Below, piece by piece: positions 26,320-36,639 of a stretch of DNA of 64,000 nucleotides. Under the pieces are notes generated by a model that was not told the origin of the DNA, did not search any database, and saw only the letters and a list, made by a program, of their open reading frames with translations. The first letter of the stretch is position 1. Each line of letters begins with the position of its first letter. The translations under genes and the position numbers were made by a program. The stretch lies in contig NZ_JAWHTD010000008.1 in NCBI RefSeq assembly GCF_032586235.1, forward strand, positions 62,001-126,000. Direction: 5' to 3'. The stretch comes from Aestuariicoccus sp032586235 (GTDB lineage Bacteria > Pseudomonadota > Alphaproteobacteria > Rhodobacterales > Rhodobacteraceae).

Positions 26320-28671
26320 TCAGTTCATCAGATCGGGCAGGATCGTGACGATGCCCGGGAAGAACCACAGGATCGAAAGCCCCACCACCTGGATCAGCAC
26401 AAAAGGCACCACGCCGCGGTAGATATGGCCGGTGGTGACCTCTTTCGGCGCGACCCCGCGCAGATAGAACAGCGCAAAGCCGAAGGGCGGCGTCAGGAAC
26501 GAGGTCTGCAGGTTCACCGCGATCATGATCGTCACCCATTTGGGATCGAACGATCCGCCATAGATCACCGGCCCCACGATGGGCACGACGATGTAGATGA
26601 TCTCGAGGAAGTCCAGAACGAAGCCGAGGATGAAGAGCACCAGCATCACGATCAGGAAGACCTTGAACTCGTTATCGAAGCTCTTGAGGAAGTCCTGGAT
26701 GTAATGCTCGCCCCCGAAAGAGATCACCACAAGGTTCAACAGCTGGCTGGCGATCAGGATGGTAAAGACCATGCTGGTCACCTTGGCGGTCTCGCGCACC
26801 GCCGGGGTCAGAACCCCCGACTTGAACAGGATCCAGCAGCTGAACAGCAACCCGAAGAGCGCATAGAGATAGGCGGCATAGGCAAAGAAGAACGCCACCC
26901 AGGATTCGAACCCGACCTCGTCGGTGTTGATGCGCAGATCGAAGTTGATGCCCACGAGGATCATCACGATCACCGCAAGGGTCGACCAGATGATCACCTT
27001 GGGGCTGCGGTCCTGCTCTTTCAGCTTGCGGTAGGCCGCCAGCATGATCGCACCGGCCGCACCCAGCGCCGCGGCGGGCGTGGGGTTGGTGATGCCGCCC
27101 AGGATCGAGCCCAGCACCGCCACGATCAGAACCAGCGGCGGGAAGACCACGCGGATCAGTTCGTTCTGCGACAGGCGTTTGACCGCGTGCATACAGCCCC
27201 AGAGCGCGATCAGCCACGGGATCACCATCAGCACGACTGTGGTGCCGGGCGTGGTCAGCGGGCCAAGGGCTATGATGTCGACCAGAAGACCAAGCACCAG
27301 CCCCCCGGCCCCGACCAGCAGCGGCATAGGGTCGGCGGACGGCGACACGCCACGCGCCACCGCCAGGATCAGCCCCAGCATCACCGTCAGGATCGCGATA
27401 CCGGTCCCGATGGGGGCGGCACTGGCCACCAGATCGGCGCGGGCGGCCTCGATCTCTTCGGGCGTCAGGCGGGTGCTTTCGGTCGCGCCGCCCGACGAGT
27501 CGATCACGGCCTGCTGGGCGATGGCGGTGTCCCAGGCCTCTTGCCCGTGAAGCTCGATCATCGACGCCTGGCAATCCTCGGACACGTTGGTGCGCAGGCT
27601 GGCCGCCTCGCCGATGTCCGAAAAGCTGGACACGGTGGTCGACTGGTTGCCCACGACGCCCACGTTGGCCAGCAGCATGACGCCCGCGATCAGGCCGATC
27701 GGCACGCCGAGGAACCAGGTAAAGGCCTCACCTCGTGTGACCGGCTCGTTGTTGGACGCACCCAGTTCAACGGCAGGCGCCTTGGACGGGTTGAGCATGG
27801 CAAAGCCAAAGGCATAGGCGGCATAGAGCCCCGCCAGCATGATCCCCGGCAGCAGCGCCGCCTGGAAGAGCGTGCCGACAGACACCACCGCGGGTTCGCC
27901 CAGATAGGTCAGCGCGTCGGTGCAGCCGGCCTCGATGGCGCGGTTCTCCTGCGCGGCCGAGTAGAGGTCGCCAGCCAGCGTTCCCAGCAGAACGATCACG
28001 ATCGATGGCGGGATAATCTGCCCCAGCGTCCCCGACGCGGCGATCACACCCGTGGCCAGCTCTGGCGAATAGTTGTTCCGCAGCATCGTCGGCAACGCCA
28101 GCAGGCCCATGGTGACCACGGTCGCGCCGACGATCCCGGTCGAGGCGGCGAGGAACGCGCCCACAACGACGATGGACACGGCCAGACCGCCCGGCAACGG
28201 GCCAAAAACCCGCGCCATGGTGGTCAGCAGATCGTTCGCGATCTTCGAGCGCTCCAGCACGATGCCCATCAGCACGAACATCAGCACCGCCAGCAGGGTC
28301 TCGATGCTCTGCCCGGCGATGACCCGCTCGTTGATGCGGTTGACGATGAAGCTGACATTGCGGTCGAGCGCGTATTCCCAGCCCTGCGGGAACACCGGTT
28401 CGGCCATGCGCGGCAGGTCGGGGTAACGGAAGATCGAGATCAGATCCGGTTTCACCCCGCTCGACACCAGCGCCGAATAGGCGTCAGACCCGGTGTCGAT
28501 GGCCTGGTGGATCAGCAGGCCCGCACTGTCGAGCGCGGCGATGATCCCGAAGGATATGACCCCCGCACCGCCGATGGCGAAGGCCACCGGAAAGCCCGAC
28601 AGGATCGCGGAAAAGAGCGTGAGAAAGACGATGATCAGGCCAATCTCGACGCCATCAAGTCCGAACAGCAT
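26320..28671 (-). CDS. TRAP transporter large permease subunit (DctM family, enlarged)
   Basis: The ion-coupled permease of a tripartite ATP-independent periplasmic transporter. At 783 residues it is nearly double the usual 430. Standard DctM elements are present at both ends: LIIVFLTLFSAILSGFPVAF, MGLLALPTMLRNNYSPELAT, TLGQIIPPSIVIVLLGTLAG, and the C-terminal VNLQTSFLTPPFGFALFYLR. The middle (about residues 300-600) contains extra membrane segments and a soluble loop (about 360-420) with Ser/Asp/Glu-rich sequence. Such large forms occur in the 2-oxoacid/mannitol-type group. It is the last gene of the operon, 11 bases after the small subunit. Confidence 0.92.
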   Translation of the reverse strand: MLFGLDGVEIGLIIVFLTLFSAILSGFPVAFAIGGAGVISFGIIAALDSAGLLIHQAIDTGSDAYSALVSSGVKPDLISIFRYPDLPRMAEPVFPQGWEYALDRNVSFIVNRINERVIAGQSIETLLAVLMFVLMGIVLERSKIANDLLTTMARVFGPLPGGLAVSIVVVGAFLAASTGIVGATVVTMGLLALPTMLRNNYSPELATGVIAASGTLGQIIPPSIVIVLLGTLAGDLYSAAQENRAIEAGCTDALTYLGEPAVVSVGTLFQAALLPGIMLAGLYAAYAFGFAMLNPSKAPAVELGASNNEPVTRGEAFTWFLGVPIGLIAGVMLLANVGVVGNQSTTVSSFSDIGEAASLRTNVSEDCQASMIELHGQEAWDTAIAQQAVIDSSGGATESTRLTPEEIEAARADLVASAAPIGTGIAILTVMLGLILAVARGVSPSADPMPLLVGAGGLVLGLLVDIIALGPLTTPGTTVVLMVIPWLIALWGCMHAVKRLSQNELIRVVFPPLVLIVAVLGSILGGITNPTPAAALGAAGAIMLAAYRKLKEQDRSPKVIIWSTLAVIVMILVGINFDLRINTDEVGFESWVAFFFAYAAYLYALFGLLFSCWILFKSGVLTPAVRETAKVTSMVFTILIASQLLNLVVISFGGEHYIQDFLKSFDNEFKVFLIVMLVLFILGFVLDFLEIIYIVVPIVGPVIYGGSFDPKWVTIMIAVNLQTSFLTPPFGFALFYLRGVAPKEVTTGHIYRGVVPFVLIQVVGLSILWFFPGIVTILPDLMN

Positions 28672-28682
28672 AGCGTTGCCCC

Positions 28683-29612
<930 letters not shown>

Positions 29613-29653
29613 GATGTCCCCCACGTTTTCCGTGCACCCGAAACCGGATCGCG

Positions 29654-29700
29654 CCGATTTCTTTGAAAGAAATCGGACCGAAATCTTTCAAAGATTTCGG
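29654..29700. repeat. Two adjacent 23-base AT-centred palindromes in the TRAP operon
   Basis: Palindrome A (29654-29676): arms CCGATTTCTTT / AAAGAAATCGG around one base. Palindrome B (29678-29700): arms CCGAAATCTTT / AAAGATTTCGG around one base. Both are perfect 11-base arms, one base apart. They lie between the dctP terminator and the small subunit gene and resemble three palindromes between ilvB and ilvH. Confidence 0.7.
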
Positions 29701-29710
29701 CACCGACGTC

Positions 29711-29741
29711 AAAAGAGGCCCTCTGCCGGGCAGAGGGCCTC
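29711..29741 (-). terminator. Intra-operon rho-independent terminator after the binding-protein gene
   Basis: On the minus strand GAGGCCCTCTGCC pairs perfectly with GGCAGAGGGCCTC (13 bp, one-base centre), followed by TTTT. It begins 18 bases after the dctP stop and precedes the membrane-subunit genes, so it should yield more binding protein than permease. Confidence 0.75.
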
Positions 29742-29759
29742 CGGTTCTCAAGGCTTGGT

Positions 29760-30845
29760 TCAGCCGCCCAGCACGCGCACGCGCTGTTCGACGTAGTAGC
29801 CGTCGGACTTTTGAATCCACGACGCCGACTGTGCCAGGCTGGCTTCGAACGAGTTGCGGATCTTGGCGAAGAGCTCGTCGCCCATGTTCTCGTCCATGAC
29901 CTTGGCCGATGCGGAGCCGAAGGCATCCCAGACGTCGTCGGGGAATTGCAGCGTCTTGACGCCCTGTGCCTGCAGACGCGCCAGAGCGGCGCCGTTGTTG
30001 GCCAGGGTTTCGGCCAGCTGGTACTGGGTCGTGGCCATCGACGCGTAGCGCATGATCGCCTTGTGGGTATCCGACAGCTCGTTCCAGACGTCGAGGTTGA
30101 CCGACGACGCCAGCGCCGAGCCCGGCTCGTGGAAGCCGGCGGTGTAGTAGATCTTGGCCACTTCCTGGAAGCCGGCGCGTTCGTCGGCCATCGGGCCCAC
30201 CCACTCCAGACCGTCCAGCGCGCCCGAGGACAGCGCCTGGTAAAGCTCGCCGCCGGGGATGTTCTGCACCGATGCGCCGAGCTCGCCCAGCACCTTGCCA
30301 CCCAGACCGGGCATCCGGAACTTGAGGCCGTTGAAGTCGTCGGCCGAGTTGATTTCCTTGCGGAACCAGCCGCCCGACTGCGAGCCCGAGTTACCCGCCA
30401 GCAGACCCTTGAGGTTGAAGATCATGCCCAGCTCGTCGTGCAGCTCTTCGCCGCCGCCGTGGTAGTACCAGTTGCTGACTTCCTGCGCGGTGCCGCCGAA
30501 GGGCACGGCGGTGAAATAGGCGTAGCCCGGGTGCTGACCGATGAAATAGTAATCGGCCGAGTGATAGAGGTCGGCCTGGCCCGACGACACGGCGTCGAAC
30601 ACTTCCAGCGCGCCCACCAGTTCGCCCGGGGCTTTCTTGTCGATGACGAGGCTGCCACCGGACATTTCGCGCACCATGGTCTCGAAGTAGCTGGCGGCGT
30701 CGTCCAGAACGGCAAAGCCGCGCGGCCACGAGGTGACCATGGTCAGGGTGCGGGTGCTTTGCGCCACCAGCGGCGTGGCGAGCGTCGTTGCAGCAGCAGC
30801 GCCTGCACCGACGGTTGATGCCCGAAGGAATGAGCGACGATCCAT
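29760..30845 (-). CDS. TRAP transporter substrate-binding protein (DctP family, TakP-like)
   Basis: A 361-residue periplasmic binding protein with a twin-arginine signal (MDRRSFLRAS, then a hydrophobic core ending TPLVAQS), so it is probably exported folded through the Tat system encoded at 10-11.6 kb. The mature protein has the DctP pattern, including KFRMPGLGGKVLGELGASVQ and ALDGLEWVGPMADERAGFQE, which resembles the 2-oxoacid binder TakP. Substrate is therefore likely a monocarboxylate or 2-oxoacid, but this is inference. First gene of the operon, divergent from the two-component genes. Confidence 0.9.
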   Translation of the reverse strand: MDRRSFLRASTVGAGAAAATTLATPLVAQSTRTLTMVTSWPRGFAVLDDAASYFETMVREMSGGSLVIDKKAPGELVGALEVFDAVSSGQADLYHSADYYFIGQHPGYAYFTAVPFGGTAQEVSNWYYHGGGEELHDELGMIFNLKGLLAGNSGSQSGGWFRKEINSADDFNGLKFRMPGLGGKVLGELGASVQNIPGGELYQALSSGALDGLEWVGPMADERAGFQEVAKIYYTAGFHEPGSALASSVNLDVWNELSDTHKAIMRYASMATTQYQLAETLANNGAALARLQAQGVKTLQFPDDVWDAFGSASAKVMDENMGDELFAKIRNSFEASLAQSASWIQKSDGYYVEQRVRVLGG

Positions 30846-31005
30846 AGAGGTCCTCCCGTTTATGGATGCGCGGATCCCGGCTCCCCCGAGGCCCGCGCGG
30901 ATCGTTGACAGTGCGGCGGACCCTAGCGGGGCATTTCCGCCAAAGAAATACCCACTGCTACGGAGTTGGGCAGAAAATCTGACCGATTTTCAGGAGAACT
31001 CCCGC

Positions 31006-31019
31006 TGTTGGCGCTAACG
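31006..31019. promoter_or_regulatory. LacI-family-like operator in the TRAP/two-component promoter region
   Basis: TGTTGGCGCTAACG contains GTTGGCGCTAAC (31007-31018), differing by one base from the perfect operator before edd. It lies 161 bases upstream of dctP and 86 bases upstream of the kinase start. The 259-base gap otherwise shows no gene. Confidence 0.5.
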
Positions 31020-31104
31020 GCCCTGCCGGGCCAGACCGGACCGCGCCGCCGCGCCCGTGGCGGACGCGATTGCACAGCCCCGTTGCGATGGGATAGCGTT
31101 GCGC

Positions 31105-32523
31105 ATGGCTCTCGGACTTGCACATTTCCGGCTCAGCTACCGCCAGAAACTCTTTCTTCTGGCGGCCGTTCCGCTCGTGCTGGCGGTCAGCGCCATTGCC
31201 GTGCTGGTGGCCATGCAATCGCGGGAGCTGGCCGACCGCGAGATCCGCAGCCTGGAGAACCAGCTGATCGAGGCGAAAAAGCAGGAATTGCGCAACTACG
31301 TCACCCAGGCGCGCAACGGGTTCTACTTTATCTACGGCAACGCCCCGCCCGACGACGAAGAGGCCAAGCAGCAGGTGATGCAGATCCTTGCGGCGATGAT
31401 CTATGGCGAAGAGGGCTTTTTCTTTGTCTACGATTATGACGGCAACAACCTGGTCAGCCCGCGCCAGACCGAGATGATCAACGGCAATTTCATCGACCTC
31501 ACCGACAGCGAGGGTACGCCGGTGGTGGCCGAATTCATCCACACCGCGCGTTCTGGCGCGGGATATGTCGAACACCTCTGGCCCAAGCCCTCGACCGGGC
31601 AAGAGGCGCGCATGATCACCTATGTCACCTCCTTCCCGTCGTGGCGCTGGGCCGTCGGCACGGGCGTGTTCATCGACGATGCGCTCGAGACCGTCGCCGC
31701 CGCGCGCGCCGAGGTCGAGGCGCGGGTGCAGCGCACGTTCCTTTATATCGGCGCGATCACGCTGGCGGCGCTGCTGCTGGTGTTCGGTTCGGGGCTGATC
31801 CTCAACATCCGCGAACGGCGGCTGGCGGACGCCAAGCTCAAGGAGCTGACCCAGCGGGTCTTCGACGCGCAGGAAGAGGAACGCAGCCGCGTCGCGCGCG
31901 AACTTCATGACGGGATCAGCCAGATCCTCGTCGGGGTGAAATATGCGCTCGACATCGCCCGCCGCAGGGTCGCGCAAGGCGACGCGCGCGCCGAGGACAC
32001 GCTGGAAAAGGGCGTCGAGAACCTGGGCCAGGCCATTCAGGAAGTGCGCCGAATCAGCCGCGACCTGCGGCCCGGCGTGCTTGACGATCTGGGCCTCGGC
32101 CCGGCGCTCAAGTCGCTGACCGACGATTTCCGCGCCCGTACGGGCATCGAGACCCGGTTCGACACCGTGGTCTTCCGCAACCGGCTGGACCAGGACGCCA
32201 AGATCGCGCTCTACCGCATCGCGCAGGAGGCGCTGACCAATGTCGAGCGCCATTCCGGCGCGACCGAGGTGCAGATCGACGTGCGCGGCCACCGCACCGG
32301 GGCCACCTTGCGCATCTCCGACAACGGGCGCGGGCTGAACGCGACCGACAAGGACAGCCACGGCATCGGCCTGCGCAACATGCAGGAACGCATGGAGCAG
32401 CTGGGCGGCGTGCTGCGCGTGCTGTCGTCGCGCAGCGGCACGGTGATCGAGGCCAAGGTGCCGCTGACGCATATGCTGCCCCCCGAACCGGGGCATTCCG
32501 ACATCAGAAAGGCTCAGGCATGA
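31105..32523 (+). CDS. Sensor histidine kinase with Cache domain
   Basis: A 472-residue membrane histidine kinase. TM1 (about 15-37) and TM2 (about 211-233) flank a periplasmic sensing domain of single-Cache type (with GNAPPDDEE, EEGFFFVYDYDGNNLVSP and GFVEHLW-like elements) that often binds carboxylates. The cytoplasmic part has a HisKA_3 box with phospho-acceptor His268 in ELHDGISQ and an ATPase domain with NVERHS, DNGRG and GIGLRNM motifs. I chose the ATG at 31105; an upstream ATG would add 16 residues before TM1. Its stop overlaps the response-regulator ATG by four bases. Confidence 0.93.
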   Translation: MALGLAHFRLSYRQKLFLLAAVPLVLAVSAIAVLVAMQSRELADREIRSLENQLIEAKKQELRNYVTQARNGFYFIYGNAPPDDEEAKQQVMQILAAMIYGEEGFFFVYDYDGNNLVSPRQTEMINGNFIDLTDSEGTPVVAEFIHTARSGAGYVEHLWPKPSTGQEARMITYVTSFPSWRWAVGTGVFIDDALETVAAARAEVEARVQRTFLYIGAITLAALLLVFGSGLILNIRERRLADAKLKELTQRVFDAQEEERSRVARELHDGISQILVGVKYALDIARRRVAQGDARAEDTLEKGVENLGQAIQEVRRISRDLRPGVLDDLGLGPALKSLTDDFRARTGIETRFDTVVFRNRLDQDAKIALYRIAQEALTNVERHSGATEVQIDVRGHRTGATLRISDNGRGLNATDKDSHGIGLRNMQERMEQLGGVLRVLSSRSGTVIEAKVPLTHMLPPEPGHSDIRKAQA

Positions 32524-33161
32524 CCGAAAGGACCCGCGTCGTCGTCGTCGACGATCATCCCATGGTGGCCGAGGGGATCGAGGCGATTCTCGAGGGCTAC
32601 GACGATATCGAGGTGCTCGCCACGCTGTCGGACGGCAGGCAGATGATCGACCGGCTCGACGAATTGTCGCCCGACGTCATCCTGATGGATCTGAACATGC
32701 CCGGGCTCAACGGTCTTTCGGCCACCGAGATGATCCTGGAACGCAAGCCCAAGACGCGCATTCTGGTGCTGTCGATGCACGACACGCCCGAATACGTATC
32801 GACCGCGATGAGCCACGGCGCGCGGGGTTATGTGCTCAAGGACGTCCCCACCGAAGAAATCAAGCGCGCCATCGACGCGGTGATGACGGGCGACACTTAT
32901 CTTTGCACCGGGGCCGAGGGGGCGCTTTCGCCCGCCGCCGGCGTGCGCGAACAGCTGACAACCCGCGAACAGACGGTGCTGCTGCAACTGGCGCAGGGCA
33001 AATCCAACAAGGAAGTGGCCCAGTCGCTGGATATCTCGGTGCGCACGGTCGAGACTCACCGCAAGAACATCAAACGCAAGCTGGGCATCAGTTCGACCGC
33101 CGGGCTGACGCGCTATGCGCTGGAACACGGTGTGCTGCAGGGCACCGGCGTCAACGTCTGA
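32520..33161 (+). CDS. NarL/FixJ family response regulator
   Basis: A 213-residue response regulator: receiver domain with acidic pocket DDH (11-13), phospho-acceptor Asp57 (VILMDLNMPG) and Lys in GYVLKD; then a LuxR-type HTH (REQTVLLQLAQGKSNKEVAQ). Cotranscribed with the kinase. Being divergent from the TRAP operon and lacking other targets nearby, it probably controls that transporter in response to its substrate. Confidence 0.95.
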   Translation: MTERTRVVVVDDHPMVAEGIEAILEGYDDIEVLATLSDGRQMIDRLDELSPDVILMDLNMPGLNGLSATEMILERKPKTRILVLSMHDTPEYVSTAMSHGARGYVLKDVPTEEIKRAIDAVMTGDTYLCTGAEGALSPAAGVREQLTTREQTVLLQLAQGKSNKEVAQSLDISVRTVETHRKNIKRKLGISSTAGLTRYALEHGVLQGTGVNV

Positions 33162-33173
33162 TAGGGCTTGGGT

Positions 33174-33449
33174 TCAAAGGGCGGTGGGCTGGTCCGCCGC
33201 AGTGTCACACTGCGCCTTGATGCGCGCGCCGAAGAACCAGACCACGCCGTCTTTCGCGCCCGCAGTCCGGACCACGATTGCGGTGTGGCCGGTGTCGACC
33301 GCCCCGTGCTCCGGCGTGTCGGCCGCCTGTGCCACCGGATAATGCGTCCCGCCGTTGAGCGGGCTCAACAGGCAGGCCGCGCCGATCAGGGCGGCCAGAA
33401 CCGCCGCGTGCGCCATGGTGAAATTGCGATGTGTGATATGCGTCTTCAT
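33174..33449 (-). CDS. Hypothetical protein with N-terminal membrane segment
   Basis: A 91-residue protein with a signal-like or anchor helix (MAHAAVLAALIGAACLLSPL, about residues 12-31), then a soluble part with TPEHGAVDTGHTAIVVRTAG and FFGARIKAQCD. I chose the ATG at 33449, preceded by AGGGGG. It converges on the response regulator with a 12-base gap. No family recognised. Confidence 0.6.
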   Translation of the reverse strand: MKTHITHRNFTMAHAAVLAALIGAACLLSPLNGGTHYPVAQAADTPEHGAVDTGHTAIVVRTAGAKDGVVWFFGARIKAQCDTAADQPTAL

Positions 33450-33655
33450 GCCAGCCCCCTGGCGGAATAAGTGAACCGATGAGTTCAACTCTGCCGCACA
33501 ACCCGTTCCTCTTCAATTCACGTTTTCGCGCGCGGTCGCGCTCGCTCCCGATCCGCCATGGGCTTGTTTCCGAAAATGTCCCGCAAACGCCCTGCCCACG
33601 AAACAAATGCAAAGAAAAATCGACCCCGGCGTTCGTTTTTTCGGCATTGCAGCGG

Positions 33656-33683
33656 TTGACGCCCCCCGGCGTCCGCCATAATG
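33656..33683 (+). promoter_or_regulatory. Candidate promoter of the ilvBH operon
   Basis: TTGACG (33656-33661) and ATAATG (33678-33683) are separated by 16 bases, close to sigma-70 consensus. It lies 30 bases before the leader-peptide start and downstream of any gene, so it is the likely start of the attenuated transcript. Confidence 0.6.
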
Positions 33684-33712
33684 TCCACGCGCAACGCAAA
33701 GGAGCGTCCATC

Positions 33713-33760
33713 GTGGCACCGCTGATTATCATCGTAGGAACATGGCGCATGGGCCGGTAA
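33713..33760 (+). CDS. ilvL: ilv leader peptide
   Basis: A 15-residue frame starting GTG, with AGGAG nine bases upstream, encoding Met-Ala-Pro-Leu-Ile-Ile-Ile-Val-Gly-Thr-Trp-Arg-Met-Gly-Arg. The block Leu-Ile-Ile-Ile-Val lists exactly the three branched-chain amino acids that regulate acetolactate synthase. It sits between the promoter and a rho-independent terminator before ilvB, the classic layout for ribosome-mediated attenuation. Too short for ordinary gene finders. Confidence 0.85.
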   Translation: MAPLIIIVGTWRMGR

Positions 33761-33788
33761 CGGAAACCCTTTCGGTTCCCCATGCGCC
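33744..33788 (+). promoter_or_regulatory. Alternative RNA stem of the ilv attenuator
   Basis: GGCGCATGGG (33744-33753, inside the leader frame) pairs perfectly with CCCATGCGCC (33779-33788), overlapping the first two bases of the terminator stem. Ribosome stalling on the Leu-Ile-Val codons just upstream would change which stem forms. A small GGAA/TTCC stem lies inside. Confidence 0.65.
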
Positions 33789-33814
33789 CCCGGATGATCC
33801 TCGGGGGCTTTTTT
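33787..33814 (+). terminator. ilv attenuator terminator
   Basis: CCCCCG (33787-33792) pairs with CGGGGG (33802-33807), followed by C and six T. It lies 41 bases before the ilvB start and after the leader peptide, so it should stop transcription when branched-chain amino acids are plentiful. Confidence 0.85.
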
Positions 33815-33855
33815 ATGCGCAAAAACAAAGACGTCGTAAACGGAGACACAAGCTT

Positions 33856-35610
<1,755 letters not shown>

Positions 35611-35617
35611 CCGGCCG

Positions 35618-35687
35618 CGTTTTCTTGCAAAGAAAACGGATCGGAAAATTCGAAATTTTCCGATCCGGATTTTTACTAAAAATCCGG
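35618..35687. repeat. Three consecutive palindromes between ilvB and ilvH
   Basis: First: CGTTTTCTT / AAGAAAACG (35618-35638). Second: CGGATCGGAAAATT / AATTTTCCGATCCG (35637-35667). Third: CCGGATTTTTA / TAAAAATCCGG (35665-35687). All arms are perfect, the copies overlap slightly, and all fall in the 106-base gap between the two subunit genes. Same style as the TRAP-operon palindromes. Confidence 0.7.
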
Positions 35688-35716
35688 CCCCGTGCGGTCG
35701 AACCGAAGGAAGAACC

Positions 35717-36277
35717 ATGTCGCCTCTGAAGATCAAGAAAGGCTCGTCCCGTCATTCCGCCTACAACCTGCGTCCCACCTTTTCGGACGTTCAGGAAACC
35801 CACACTCTGGCCGTTCTGGTGGAGAACGAGCCCGGCGTGCTGGCCCGTGTGATCGGGCTCTTTTCCGGGCGCGGCTACAATATCGACAGCCTGACCGTGG
35901 CCGAGGTCGACCACGAGGGGCACCTGTCGCGCATCACCATCGTCACCACCGGCACGCCACAGGTCATCGAACAGATCAAGGCCCAGCTGGGCCGGATCGT
36001 GTCGGTGCACGACGTGCACGATCTCACGGTCGAGGGCCGTTCGGTCGAACGCGAGCTGGCGCTGTTCAAGGTGGCCGGAACCGGCGACAAAAGGGTCGAG
36101 GCACTGCGGCTTGCGGATATCTTCCGCGCCAATGTGGTCGACAGCACTTTGGAAAGCTTTGTTTTCCAGCTGACCGGGACGCCTGACAAGATCGACGCCT
36201 TCGCCGATCTGATGCGCCCTCTCGGTCTTGTGGAAGTCGCTCGCACCGGCGTCGCCGCTCTGTCGCGCGGGACGTAA
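35717..36277 (+). CDS. ilvH: Acetolactate synthase small subunit
   Basis: Regulatory subunit that confers valine feedback inhibition on IlvB. The 186-residue protein has the N-terminal ACT domain (HTLAVLVENEPGVLARVIGL, with the SGRGYNIDSL turn) and the C-terminal domain IlvH_C. A GAAGGAAGAACC ribosome site precedes the ATG. Cotranscribed with ilvB across a palindrome-rich gap. Confidence 0.96.
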   Translation: MSPLKIKKGSSRHSAYNLRPTFSDVQETHTLAVLVENEPGVLARVIGLFSGRGYNIDSLTVAEVDHEGHLSRITIVTTGTPQVIEQIKAQLGRIVSVHDVHDLTVEGRSVERELALFKVAGTGDKRVEALRLADIFRANVVDSTLESFVFQLTGTPDKIDAFADLMRPLGLVEVARTGVAALSRGT

Positions 36278-36537
36278 CGGCGCGCGCCACCCTCCCTCCT
36301 GGCCCCGAGGCTACCAGGGCCTCCCCGATCCTCGGCTCGCTCCGATGTTCCGGGGCGGCATCGGCCGCCTGATCGGCCGATCCTCCTGCGCCAATCGCTG
36401 CGTTGGACGCCGCCAGCCGCGTATGGAAGATCCGCTTCTCCATGCCCGAACGTCCGCGGCGTCCTGGCGCGGCAAGGTTCGGCGATCGCAAAATTTTAAG
36501 AGCAACTTATTGCAATTCTTAACGACAGGCGGCACCC
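36278..36537. other. Intergenic region without a visible gene
   Basis: This gap between ilvH and the 40-bp palindrome holds no convincing reading frame on either strand. The first part is GC-rich, with GGCCGCC/GGCCGATCC-type short repeats; the last 50 bases turn AT-rich (AAAATTTTAAGAGC, then TTATTGCAATTCTTAAC). Confidence 0.6.
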
Positions 36538-36538
36538 T

Positions 36539-36578
36539 TGACACTGAATGGCGTCAACGCTGACGCCATTCAGTGTCA
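36539..36578. repeat. Perfect 40-base inverted repeat upstream of the HTH regulator
   Basis: TGACACTGAATGGCGTCA (36539-36556) is followed by ACGC and its exact reverse complement TGACGCCATTCAGTGTCA (36561-36578): 18 paired bases with a four-base loop. It starts at a TTGACA and ends 61 bases before the regulator start. It could be an operator of the adjacent regulator, or a terminator for ilvH (only a short TTTT follows nearby). Confidence 0.75.
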
Positions 36579-36606
36579 GTCAATTTTCGAACCCGTCGGC
36601 TTGGTA

Positions 36607-36615
36607 TGCTATATT
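36607..36615 (+). promoter_or_regulatory. Candidate extended -10 promoter of the HTH regulator
   Basis: TG-C-TATATT (TATATT at 36610-36615) forms an extended -10 element 24 bases before the ATG. No good -35 hexamer lies 17 bases upstream, which suits an extended -10 promoter or one needing an activator. The 40-bp palindrome lies just upstream. Confidence 0.4.
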
Positions 36616-36639
36616 CTAGACAAACACCCGGAAGACCCG

